Of a stretch of 55,357 nucleotides of DNA, positions 36,987 to 44,986 are shown one piece after another. The notes under the pieces are model-generated. The model was given only the letters and a program-made list of their open reading frames with translations. It was not told where the DNA came from and did not search any database. This DNA comes from Bacillota bacterium (GTDB taxonomy: Bacteria > Bacillota > Negativicutes > Sporomusales > Sporomusaceae): contig JAEWGR010000124.1 in NCBI GenBank assembly GCA_023388195.1, positions 1 through 55,357 of the forward strand, read 5' to 3'. Positions within the stretch are counted from its first letter, which is position 1. Every line of letters begins with the position of its first letter. A program made the position numbers and the translations under genes.

Positions 36987-38000
36987 TTACTCTTTAGGGG
37001 CGAATTCGTTAGTGTATATTTCCTCAGACTTAATGGCTCCTGCCGGCCACAGGCCGATATCCTCCGATAATTTGACCCATATATCCATATAAGCCGGGTC
37101 AATGATTCCGCGCTCCTCATACCAGAATACACTGACATGTTCAGGATCTACATTCACCTTTTTGGCAACGATGGCCGCCGCTGCCTGCTGATTGGCATTA
37201 ATCCATTTGTGTGATTTCTGCAAGGCCCGGCAGAAGGCCCTGACCACATCAGGATGTTCGGCAATAAATTTTTCGCTGAACCCGCGAACCGACAGGCCGG
37301 CTCCCGGTGTTTTCACGATATCGTAGCTGGTGGCGATCTGGCGGATGCCGGGTTGTTTGACCGTAATCCCGGCATAGGGCGGATGCGAGGTCGTCATATC
37401 TACCAACCCCTGCTTTAACGCCTGCTCCTGCTGACCCGGATTAGGCAATTTCACCCACTCGACATCCAGGGGCAGATTATTTTGCTGCAGATGCAGTTTT
37501 AGGTAACCGTCCTGGCAGGCTGAAGTGGCACTGGTTTGGGATACTTTTTTACCGACAATATCGTTCAGGGTTTTGATGGGGCTGTCTTCCCTGACCAGAT
37601 ACCTGACATGGGGGAAGTCCGGGTGGTCGACCATACCGGGGGCAACGGCCTTGACTTTGATACCGGCCATAATCGCCTGGGCCACGCTGTGCGGGTGACC
37701 GCCGATAAAAGCATCGTTAATCCCCTGCGCTATGGTTTGCAATTCTGTGGCCCCGCCTTTGAGCGCGCCGGTAAAGATAATCTCGATCCCTTCCTCCCGG
37801 AAAAAGCCGACCTCATTGCCTATCATAACCTCACCGTTAGCAGTTCCGTCACCGGCCACTCTGATAGGAAACAGTTTTTTTCCGTCCGCCCCAATGGTCC
37901 CGGTCTGGGCAGTTTGGCTGCCACCGGAACTGCCGGCACAGCCGGCAAGGGATAACCCAAAAATTAATAATAGCAGCAAAACAATGATCTTGTTGTTCAT
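36987..38000 (-). CDS. NitT/TauT-family ABC substrate-binding lipoprotein, divergent
   Basis: The 337-residue lipoprotein (LSLAGCAGS) has core FPIRVAGDGTANGEVMIGNEVGFFREEGIEI and lacks the GGAHVNRTIAGISAGAKIKAV block, with INDAFIGGHPHSVAQAIMAGIKVKAVAP instead. The SATSACQDGYL region differs from the NEYTPYAY block of the paralogues, so ligand details should differ. Heads a module (binding protein/permease/binding protein) preceded by two RNA elements. Confidence 0.85.
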   Translation of the reverse strand: MNNKIIVLLLLLIFGLSLAGCAGSSGGSQTAQTGTIGADGKKLFPIRVAGDGTANGEVMIGNEVGFFREEGIEIIFTGALKGGATELQTIAQGINDAFIGGHPHSVAQAIMAGIKVKAVAPGMVDHPDFPHVRYLVREDSPIKTLNDIVGKKVSQTSATSACQDGYLKLHLQQNNLPLDVEWVKLPNPGQQEQALKQGLVDMTTSHPPYAGITVKQPGIRQIATSYDIVKTPGAGLSVRGFSEKFIAEHPDVVRAFCRALQKSHKWINANQQAAAAIVAKKVNVDPEHVSVFWYEERGIIDPAYMDIWVKLSEDIGLWPAGAIKSEEIYTNEFAPKE

Positions 38001-38034
38001 ACCCGTTCCTCCTCCACTTATTTGTCAGCAAATA

Positions 38035-38089
38035 AACTAAAGGCAGAAAGAAAATCTTCCTGCCTTTAGCTTGATAGCTAATCAGCACC
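38035..38089 (-). promoter_or_regulatory. Leader RNA element, copy K (tandem, proximal)
   Basis: Minus strand: CUGA-UUAG, loop CUAUCAAG, CUAA-AGGC, then the stem AAGGCAGGAAGA / UCUUUCUGCCUUU. Stem UUAG/CUAA pairs fully, another compensated variant. 35 bases before the binding-protein start. Confidence 0.72.
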
Positions 38090-38118
38090 ACCTATTACCC
38101 AACAGCCCACGGTAACAG

Positions 38119-38171
38119 ATAGAGGCTGCATCCCTTGCGGGATACAGCCTCTGGTTTTTAACCAGTCAGCG
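38119..38171 (-). promoter_or_regulatory. Leader RNA element, copy L (tandem, distal)
   Basis: Minus strand: CUGA-CUGG, loop UUAAAAA, CCAG-AGGC, then the excellent stem GAGGCUGUAUCCC / GGGAUGCAGCCUC with loop GCAA. Perfect CUGG/CCAG. No strong promoter between it and the upstream gene stop at 38198. Confidence 0.78.
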
Positions 38172-38197
38172 GCTATACTATAAGAAATTTGCGTGAA

Positions 38198-39235
38198 TCA
38201 TTTCTTGGCATGGGGATTAAATTCATTGGTATAGATTTGCTCCGGTTTGATACCGCCTTTGATCTCGTTAAAATCGGTAAGCAGATTAATCCAGACAGTA
38301 ACGGTATCCTCCAAAATCAGCGCATCCTGGGCATAATGACCGGGTTTGATGGTCTTAGGGTCAACATTGGCCCGTTTGGCTGTAATCTCCAGGGCTTTCT
38401 CCGGATTGGCGTTGGCCCAGTTGTTGGTCTTGGCGACAGCTGACACAAAACGTTTAACTACATCCGGTTTTTCCTGAATAAATTTTTCCGAAAAATAGGC
38501 CGGTGTGGCGCCGCCAATCGTACCCCAGACATCATAATCACTGAAAACCACCTGGAATTCACCGCGTTCTTTAATAAAATCAGTGGTTTTGTGCAGCATG
38601 GCCAGGTCAATATCCCCCTGGCGCAACGCCTGATCCAGCTGTGGTTCAGGCATAACAATGATCTGCACCTTGCTCTTGGGATCGGAGATGCCATTTTTCT
38701 TCATATATGCATAAGGAGTATATTCATTGCAGCCGCCGATCAGTGGAATCCCGATTTTTTTGCCAACCATGTCCTGGGCACTTTTTATCGGGCTGCTTTT
38801 AGTAGTCACGCCTATCATATGCGGAATAGCCTGACTGGTTTCGGTATTGGCCGCTACCGCCCTGATTTTGGCGCCGGCCGAAATGCCGGCAATGGTCCTG
38901 TTAATATGAGCACCGCCCACATCCAGTTTCCCTGCCACCACTGAGGCTACCAGCTGGGTGGAAGGAACAACCCCGGCGTACTCAATCTTTATACCCTGTT
39001 CGGCAAAAAAACCGAGTTCCTCTCCCACGTAGTAAATTGACGGACTTGTAGGGGCGCTGGGAGTCGCCACCCTGATAATATCCGGTTGTTTGGCCGGACT
39101 TTCCTTGCCAGCCGTTGCCGGCTGATTTTTTGAGCACCCGGTAACAGACAGGGCAAGTACAGCGATTAGGGACATGATTATGATCAGCTTTCCCCTGGTT
39201 TTCCTCCGCAAATTCAGCACATCCTTTACCTGCAT
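38198..39235 (-). CDS. NitT/TauT-family ABC substrate-binding lipoprotein (paralogue group 1)
   Basis: The 345-residue lipoprotein has lipobox ALSVTGCSKN. It shares GKLDVGGAHINRTIAGISAGAKIRAVAA, IGGCNEYTPYAYMKKNGI, ALRQGDIDLA and a C-terminal YTNEFNPHAKK with the copies at 39248, 48295 and 35043. The N-terminus is about ten residues longer than usual, so a start further in (near GTG or TTG codons) is possible. Twelve bases separate it from the next paralogue, a tandem duplication. Confidence 0.85.
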   Translation of the reverse strand: MQVKDVLNLRRKTRGKLIIIMSLIAVLALSVTGCSKNQPATAGKESPAKQPDIIRVATPSAPTSPSIYYVGEELGFFAEQGIKIEYAGVVPSTQLVASVVAGKLDVGGAHINRTIAGISAGAKIRAVAANTETSQAIPHMIGVTTKSSPIKSAQDMVGKKIGIPLIGGCNEYTPYAYMKKNGISDPKSKVQIIVMPEPQLDQALRQGDIDLAMLHKTTDFIKERGEFQVVFSDYDVWGTIGGATPAYFSEKFIQEKPDVVKRFVSAVAKTNNWANANPEKALEITAKRANVDPKTIKPGHYAQDALILEDTVTVWINLLTDFNEIKGGIKPEQIYTNEFNPHAKK

Positions 39236-39247
39236 TAATTAGATAAA

Positions 39248-40258
39248 CTAACTGGCACCGGCATTAAATTCATTGGTGTAAACCTGATCCGGCTTTATAT
39301 CCCCTTTTATTTCGCCAAACTCTTTTAACAGTTCGATCCACACGGTTACTGTTTCTTCTTTAATAACAGCATCAGGGGCATAGTAGCCTCTCTTGACCAA
39401 TTGAATATTCCGCTGAGCCCTCTTGGCGGTAATCTCGACAGCCTGCTGCGGATTGGCGTTTATCCAGTTGTTGGTTTTGCCTACGGCACTGGTAAACCGT
39501 TTGACAACATCAGGCTTTTCGGCAATAAATTTAGTCGAAAAATACAGCGGCGTTGCCCCGCCGATAGTGCCCCAAACATCATAATCGGTAAACAATACCT
39601 TCAGGCCCTGCCGCTCGGCAATAAAGTCCGGGGTCTGGTGCAGACCGGCTATATCAATATCCCCCTGCCGCAAGGCCTGCTCCAGCTGCGAGTCGGGCAT
39701 GGTAATAATCTGAATCTTATTTTTAGGCTCACTGATGCCGGCTTTTCTCAGATAAGCGTACGGGGTATATTCATTGCAGCCGCCGACTGTGCGGAGTCCC
39801 ACTTTTTTGCCTACCATGTCGTGGGCATTTTTAATCGGACTGTTGTCTAATGTGACATAGGTCATGTGCGGCATATCCTGGGTTGTTTCACTGGCTGCGG
39901 CCACAGCCTTGATTTTTGCACCGGCGGAGATCCCGGCAATAGTCCGGTTCACATGCGCACCGCCCACATCAATTTTGCCGGCAACAACGGAAGCAACCAA
40001 TTGGGTGGAGGGAACAACGCCCACATAGTCCAGCTTAATCCCCTCGTCAGCAAAAAAGCCTAACTGTTCCCCAATGTAATAGATAGACGGACTTGTTGTT
40101 TCGACAGGTGTGGCAACCCGGATGCTGTCGGGCTGCTTTTCTTGACTGACGGCGGCGGTCTTGGGGGGTTGATTGTTTGCGCAGCCGACTGCAAACAGTG
40201 CGGTAAGTGCCAAAAGGGTTATCATAACTGCATATTTGCCATTGTTATTTGTTTTCAC
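39248..40258 (-). CDS. NitT/TauT-family ABC substrate-binding lipoprotein (paralogue group 1)
   Basis: The 336-residue lipoprotein starts with GTG behind GGGGGAATTCT and has lipobox LFAVGCANN. Same conserved blocks as the other group-1 proteins (NRTIAGISAGAKIKAVAA, VGGCNEYTPYAYLRKAGI, ALRQGDIDIAGLH, YTNEFNAG). It follows the HgdB-like gene at 40295 by 36 bp, which links transport and reductase-like modules on one transcript. Confidence 0.86.
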   Translation of the reverse strand: MKTNNNGKYAVMITLLALTALFAVGCANNQPPKTAAVSQEKQPDSIRVATPVETTSPSIYYIGEQLGFFADEGIKLDYVGVVPSTQLVASVVAGKIDVGGAHVNRTIAGISAGAKIKAVAAASETTQDMPHMTYVTLDNSPIKNAHDMVGKKVGLRTVGGCNEYTPYAYLRKAGISEPKNKIQIITMPDSQLEQALRQGDIDIAGLHQTPDFIAERQGLKVLFTDYDVWGTIGGATPLYFSTKFIAEKPDVVKRFTSAVGKTNNWINANPQQAVEITAKRAQRNIQLVKRGYYAPDAVIKEETVTVWIELLKEFGEIKGDIKPDQVYTNEFNAGAS

Positions 40259-40294
40259 AGAATTCCCCCTTTCTTGAAATTAGCCAAACCGGCT

Positions 40295-41506
40295 TCAGGC
40301 CAGCATTTCCACAAAGGCTTTTACCCTTGTAAGCACCTGGCCGCTGGGAGCCCCGGTCTGAAACGATCCCTCCAGGTTAATGCTGGGGATTCCCTTCTCA
40401 TGGAAGTATTTGCGCCACATCTCCCGGTCAACGCTGGCGAAAGAGCAGCCGATGTAACCATAGAGAATAATACCGCGGGCCTGCAGCTTGTTTACCTCGT
40501 GTTCCAGGACATTGCGCGCATACACACCGGCGCCGGCGCCGGCATTGTCATACACCCACCGGGCCAGTGCTTCTACCGGTGAAATGTCCTCCCGGTACAG
40601 TTTAAAAGGAACGCTGCGCAGCCCCAGCAGGGAGCCGCCGGCCTGGTCGATGGCTTCATAAATACCAAACTCCTGGCCGGTTCCCCCGGCCCAGACCAGG
40701 GGAATTACATTTTTTACATCGGCTTCGCTGGCCGGAGCCTGTTCCAGTTCCGCAATCAATAAATCAATCGCCGCTTCATACTCTGCCGGTTTGCCAAAAT
40801 AATTGTTTAACCCAATATTCAGCATCAGGATCGTGGCCAGGCTGCGCACATAAAACGGGTGCTGCCGCCGTAATTCCAGCACCGTTCTGAGCTTGCGCAG
40901 CAGCCGGTTTTTACGCTGGATTTCAACCCTGAGTTTATCTTCATCAATCTGTCTGCTACCGGTGAGCCATTCGGCGATGTCGTGGATCTGCTCAACAAAA
41001 AATTTCACCAATTCTTCCAGCCGTTTGCCAGTCACGGCCGGCCCCCGGTACACAACGTCATTATTGTATACATCATAGCCTTCCCGCTTCATAATCTCCC
41101 AGGCCAGATTGTAGGGCTCGCAGGCCGAGCTGTTGCCAATAATCCGGTTGATGGTGCTGGTATGCCGGCGCCGGTGCCACTGTCCTACCGTACATTTGAC
41201 CATGGAGCAGGTTTCCACCGGAAACTGGTAATAATCTTCGGCGATCTGCATGGCCTCCTTATCGCTCAAACGGCCCATCTCACTATAGGACACCGGAATA
41301 ACACCAAAGGAATAAATCAGCGGCACCTGCCAGCCGGCAGCATTGCACCAGACCGCATCCTGCCGGCCTTCCTGATAGGCCTTTTCAATATCCGGAATAT
41401 ACGCCTCCGACAGATCTAATATCTTCTTAATTGCCGGTGAGTAACTGTGAACCTGCTTGCAGTGTTCGATATAATCGCGCTGACTATAGACATCCTCAAT
41501 ATCCAT
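40295..41506 (-). CDS. HgdB-like (2-hydroxyacyl-CoA dehydratase D-component superfamily) protein, reduced cysteine set
   Basis: The 403-residue protein belongs to the HgdB/double-cubane superfamily by length and layout: two alpha/beta domains, first with WCNAAGWQVPLIYSFGVIPVSYSEMGRL, second near IILYGYIGCSFASVDREMWRKYFHEKGIPSINLEG. Cysteines kept in all four paralogues are Cys100 and Cys105 (ETCSMVKC), Cys129 (SSACEPYN) and Cys354 (GYIGCSF). The family's middle cysteine (CTGSR in the fusion at 44955) is missing: that stretch reads WAGGTGQEFG...LLGLRSVPF. So it may hold a single [4Fe-4S]. Catalysis is unproven; the partner is probably an HgdC-type activator. Confidence 0.75.
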   Translation of the reverse strand: MDIEDVYSQRDYIEHCKQVHSYSPAIKKILDLSEAYIPDIEKAYQEGRQDAVWCNAAGWQVPLIYSFGVIPVSYSEMGRLSDKEAMQIAEDYYQFPVETCSMVKCTVGQWHRRRHTSTINRIIGNSSACEPYNLAWEIMKREGYDVYNNDVVYRGPAVTGKRLEELVKFFVEQIHDIAEWLTGSRQIDEDKLRVEIQRKNRLLRKLRTVLELRRQHPFYVRSLATILMLNIGLNNYFGKPAEYEAAIDLLIAELEQAPASEADVKNVIPLVWAGGTGQEFGIYEAIDQAGGSLLGLRSVPFKLYREDISPVEALARWVYDNAGAGAGVYARNVLEHEVNKLQARGIILYGYIGCSFASVDREMWRKYFHEKGIPSINLEGSFQTGAPSGQVLTRVKAFVEMLA

Positions 41507-41546
41507 CAGTAGTTTCCTCTCTTCCTGTTATTTTTGGGAAAAAATA

Positions 41547-41593
41547 AAAAACTAAAGACACTCATCGCGTCTCTAGTTTTTATCCAGTCAACC
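41547..41593 (-). promoter_or_regulatory. Leader RNA element, copy M (before HgdB-like gene)
   Basis: Minus strand: UUGA-CUGG, loop AUAAAAA, CUAG-AGAC, then the stem GAGACGCGAUGAGUGUCUUUAG and U6. Stem CUGG/CUAG pairs with one G-U. It separates the HgdC-like gene from the next HgdB-like gene. Confidence 0.7.
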
Positions 41594-41631
41594 CTCTGTT
41601 CAAATTAACTATTTATTTGTTAGTCCCGGCT

Positions 41632-42507
41632 TTAGGCAGATGCGGATGCTTCTGCTGCTTCCACCCGCCCGGCAACGACACTTTTTTGGGCAAGGACCGC
41701 TGCCCCTAAGGCGCCGGCATAGATAGCATCCAGCCTAACCGCACTGAACGGGTGGCCTAATACCTCCTCCAGTGCTTTTTTCATACCGCTGTTATTGGCA
41801 ACCCCGCCGGAAAACACCAGGTCGGCTTCCAGACCAATCCGGTTAAACAGATTTTTCACACGGCGGGCGGTGGCAATATGGATACCGGCGGCAATATCAG
41901 CCCGCTTTTCCCCCTTGGCCTTCAGCGAAATAACCTCCGATTCGGCAAATACCACACACTGGCTGCTAATATCGGAGGGCTTTGTCGCTTTCAAGGCCTC
42001 AGCCCCCAGCTCTTCGGTAGTCAAATCCAGTAACCCGGCAACCTTTTCCAAAAAACGGCCGGTACCGGCCGCGCACTTATCATTCATAATAAATTCCACT
42101 ACCTTGCCGGTCTGGGGATCAACCCGGATGGCTTTGGAATCCTGGCCGCCAATATCTACAATCGAACGGACCCCGGCATTCAGGGCATGAGCCCCCATGG
42201 CATGGCAGGAGATTTCGGTTACGATTTTATGCGTAATACCGCTAAAGTTCAGGGAAATACGGCCGTAGCCGGTGCCGACAATATAGGCAATATCTGCATT
42301 TTGCAGCCCGGACTGCTGTAACAGCTGTCCAAACAGCTTATCTGCCGTCTGCTGGGTAAACACAGCCGTAGGTGTAATGGCGGTATACAATTTACCATCG
42401 GCAAAAAGGACGGCTTTGCCGGTTCGTGAGCCGATGTCAATACCGATAACCCGGTCATTGGTTATGGTCGAACCGACTTTTTTATCAAGTATTTCTGTTA
42501 TCTTCAT
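41632..42507 (-). CDS. HgdC/BadFG-type ATP-dependent activator (ASKHA ATPase)
   Basis: The 291-residue activator is of the acetate-kinase/sugar-kinase/Hsp70 fold. Phosphate loops are IGIDIGSRTGKAVL and VDIGGQDSKAI; cluster cysteines are Cys145 (NDKCAAGTG) and Cys184 (SSQCVVFAESEV), which at a dimer interface carry one [4Fe-4S]. In HgdC and in the reductase of double-cubane proteins, ATP hydrolysis drives a low-potential electron into the partner cluster. Start is ATG 42507 behind GAGGAGTG. It follows an HgdB-like gene by 22 bp. No nifH is in the window, so it is a candidate electron donor for the reductases here. Confidence 0.88.
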   Translation of the reverse strand: MKITEILDKKVGSTITNDRVIGIDIGSRTGKAVLFADGKLYTAITPTAVFTQQTADKLFGQLLQQSGLQNADIAYIVGTGYGRISLNFSGITHKIVTEISCHAMGAHALNAGVRSIVDIGGQDSKAIRVDPQTGKVVEFIMNDKCAAGTGRFLEKVAGLLDLTTEELGAEALKATKPSDISSQCVVFAESEVISLKAKGEKRADIAAGIHIATARRVKNLFNRIGLEADLVFSGGVANNSGMKKALEEVLGHPFSAVRLDAIYAGALGAAVLAQKSVVAGRVEAAEASASA

Positions 42508-42529
42508 ATAGACACTCCTCTCCGGCCTG

Positions 42530-43741
42530 CTAAGCCAGCATTTCCACAAAGGCTTTAACCCGGGTTAATACCTGGCCGCTTGGCGCTCCGGTCTGAAATG
42601 AACCTTCCAGATTGATGCTGGGTATCCCCTTCTCATGGAAATACTTGCGCCACATCTCCCGGTCAACACTGGCAAAGGAACAGCCAATATACCCATAGAG
42701 AATAATTCCGCGGGCTTTTAACTTATCCACTTCATGTTCCAGTACATTACGGGCATACACACCGGCGCCGGCACCGGCATTGTCATATACCCATCTGGCC
42801 AGGGATTCAACCGGCGGCACATCCTCCCGGTACAGCTTGAACGGCACGCTGCGCAAGCCCAGCAAGGCCCCGCCAGCCTGGTCGATCGCTTCATAGATAC
42901 CGAATTCCTGGCCGGTGCCGCCGGCCCAGACCAGGGGAATCACCCTCTTCAAATCTTCTTCATTAACCGGTTTATTCTCCAGTTCTGTAATCAATAAATC
43001 AATAGCGGCCTCGTATTCTTCCGGTTTGCCGAAATAGTTGTTTAACCCAATATTCAGCATCAGGATTGTTGCTAAACTGCGGACATAAAAAGGATGTTTA
43101 CGCCTTAATTCCAGTACCGTCCGCAGCTTGGTCAACAGCCGGTTTTTGCGCTTGATTTCAATACGCAGCTTATCTTCATCAATCTGCCGGGTGCCGGTAA
43201 GCCACTCGGCCACGTCATGAATCTGCTCCACAAAAAAAGTAATCAGCTCTTCCAGGCGCTTGCCTTCCACGTTAGGGCCGCGGTATACCACATCGTTATT
43301 ATACACATCATACCCTTCCCGCTTCATAATCTCCCAGGCCAGATTGTAAGGCTCGCAGGCCGAGCTGTTGCCGAGAATACGGTTGATGGTACTGGTATTG
43401 CGACGCAAATGCCACTGCCCGACCGTACATTTAACCATCGAGCAGGTCTCCACCGGAAACTGGTAGTAATCTTCAGCAATCAACATAACCTCCCGGTCAC
43501 TTAAGCGCCCCATCTCACTAAAAGCCACCGGGATGGTATCACACGCATAAATAACCGGCACTTCCCAGCCATAGGCATTACTCCAGACCGCTTTTTTCCG
43601 GCCTTCCTGGTATGCTTTTTCGGCATCGGGAACATAGGCTTCGGAAAGATCCAGTATTTTGTTGATTGCCGGGGAATAACTGTGAACCTTTTTGCAATAA
43701 TCAACATAATCACGCTGACTCTGAATATCCTCTATATCCAC
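42530..43741 (-). CDS. HgdB-like protein, paralogue 2
   Basis: About 403 residues, very similar to the protein at 40295 along its length, with the same four cysteines (ETCSMVKC, SSACEPYN, GYIGCSF). I place the start at GTG 43741: GAGGAGG abuts the nearby ATG with no spacer, whereas GTG has seven bases and gives the VDIEDIQSQRDY start matching MDIEDVYSQRDY of the paralogue. It lies between paralogue 3 and the HgdC-like gene. Recent duplication is evident. Confidence 0.77.
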   Translation of the reverse strand: MDIEDIQSQRDYVDYCKKVHSYSPAINKILDLSEAYVPDAEKAYQEGRKKAVWSNAYGWEVPVIYACDTIPVAFSEMGRLSDREVMLIAEDYYQFPVETCSMVKCTVGQWHLRRNTSTINRILGNSSACEPYNLAWEIMKREGYDVYNNDVVYRGPNVEGKRLEELITFFVEQIHDVAEWLTGTRQIDEDKLRIEIKRKNRLLTKLRTVLELRRKHPFYVRSLATILMLNIGLNNYFGKPEEYEAAIDLLITELENKPVNEEDLKRVIPLVWAGGTGQEFGIYEAIDQAGGALLGLRSVPFKLYREDVPPVESLARWVYDNAGAGAGVYARNVLEHEVDKLKARGIILYGYIGCSFASVDREMWRKYFHEKGIPSINLEGSFQTGAPSGQVLTRVKAFVEMLA

Positions 43742-43780
43742 AAACATCCTCCTCAATCTGCTTAGGATCTGCCATTATTG

Positions 43781-44986
43781 CTAAGACAACATTTCAATAA
43801 AGGCCTTGATCCGGGTCAAAACCTGACCGGTAGGCGGTCCAACCTGATAGGATCCCTCCAGGCTGATACTGGGGATTCCTTTATTATGAAAATGCTCGCG
43901 GAACAACTCTTTGTCAACACTGGCGAACGAGCAGCCGATATAGCCGTATAACAGTAAGCCGCGGGCTTTGATCTTGTCAATCTGCTGTTCAATAATCTCC
44001 TTCATATATGTTCCCGCACCAGCCGCATGGTTGTCATAAATATAATGAACAAGGGCTTCTACCGGCGAAATATCCTCCCGGTATTTTTTCAGAGGTACGC
44101 CCCGCAGGCCGAGAAGGGCACCACCGGCCTGATCTACCGCATCATAAATACCGAATTCCTGGCCGGTGCCATACCCCCAGACTAAGGGGATGACCCTTCG
44201 CAAATCGTCCGGGCTCACCGGCGCTGTTTCCAGCTCAGTGATTAATAAGTCGACGGCCGCTTCGAATTCTTCCGGTTTGCCAAAATAAGTGGACAAGCCG
44301 ATATTAAGCAGCAGAATGGTCGGCAAACTGCGGATATAAAATGGGTTTTGGATTCGCAGGTCCAGGATTTTCTTAATCTTATCAATCAGCCTGTTTTTGC
44401 GCAGTATCTCTGTTTTCAGCTTTTCCGCATCAATGTGCCGGCTGCCTGTCAGCCATTCGGTTACGCCGTAGATTTGTTCGACAAAAAACTCTTTTAGCTG
44501 CTCTAACCTTTTGCCGTCCACCCCGGGAGCCCGGTAAATGCTCTCAATGCAATAAACATCATAGCCCTGGGTTTTCATAATTTCATAAGCCATATTGTAC
44601 GGCTCGCAGGCTGAGCTGGTCCCGAGGATGCGGTTAATGCCTGTCCCGCGGCGTTTATGCCATTGGCCGACAGTACATTTTACCATCGAACAGGTCTCTA
44701 CCGGGAACTGATAATAATCCTCGGCCAGCACCATGGCTTCCCGGTCACTGAGCCGTCCCATTTCGCTAAACACAGCAGGAATCGTATCAAGCGAATATAG
44801 TAGAGGAACCTCCCAGGCGCTGGCCCGGCACCATATCGCATTTTTGCCTGCCTGGTAGGCCTTTTCGGCGTCATAAATATATGACGCCGAAAGATCCAGT
44901 AACCGTCCGACTGCCGGGGAATACGCATGAACCTCCTTGCTGTAAATCAGGTAGTCACGCTGATTTTGAACTTCCTCGATCTGCAT
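43781..44986 (-). CDS. HgdB-like protein, paralogue 3
   Basis: A 401-residue protein starting MQIEEVQNQRDYL at ATG 44986; this start lies 32 bases inside the upstream fusion gene, with AGAGGGGGC as site. It has the four conserved cysteines (ETCSMVKC, SSACEPYNMA, GYIGCSFAS) and more divergence than paralogues 1 and 2 (RIQNPFYIRS, HYIYDNHAAGAGTY). The overlap with the fusion gene suggests translational coupling and stoichiometric production. Confidence 0.76.
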   Translation of the reverse strand: MQIEEVQNQRDYLIYSKEVHAYSPAVGRLLDLSASYIYDAEKAYQAGKNAIWCRASAWEVPLLYSLDTIPAVFSEMGRLSDREAMVLAEDYYQFPVETCSMVKCTVGQWHKRRGTGINRILGTSSACEPYNMAYEIMKTQGYDVYCIESIYRAPGVDGKRLEQLKEFFVEQIYGVTEWLTGSRHIDAEKLKTEILRKNRLIDKIKKILDLRIQNPFYIRSLPTILLLNIGLSTYFGKPEEFEAAVDLLITELETAPVSPDDLRRVIPLVWGYGTGQEFGIYDAVDQAGGALLGLRGVPLKKYREDISPVEALVHYIYDNHAAGAGTYMKEIIEQQIDKIKARGLLLYGYIGCSFASVDKELFREHFHNKGIPSISLEGSYQVGPPTGQVLTRIKAFIEMLS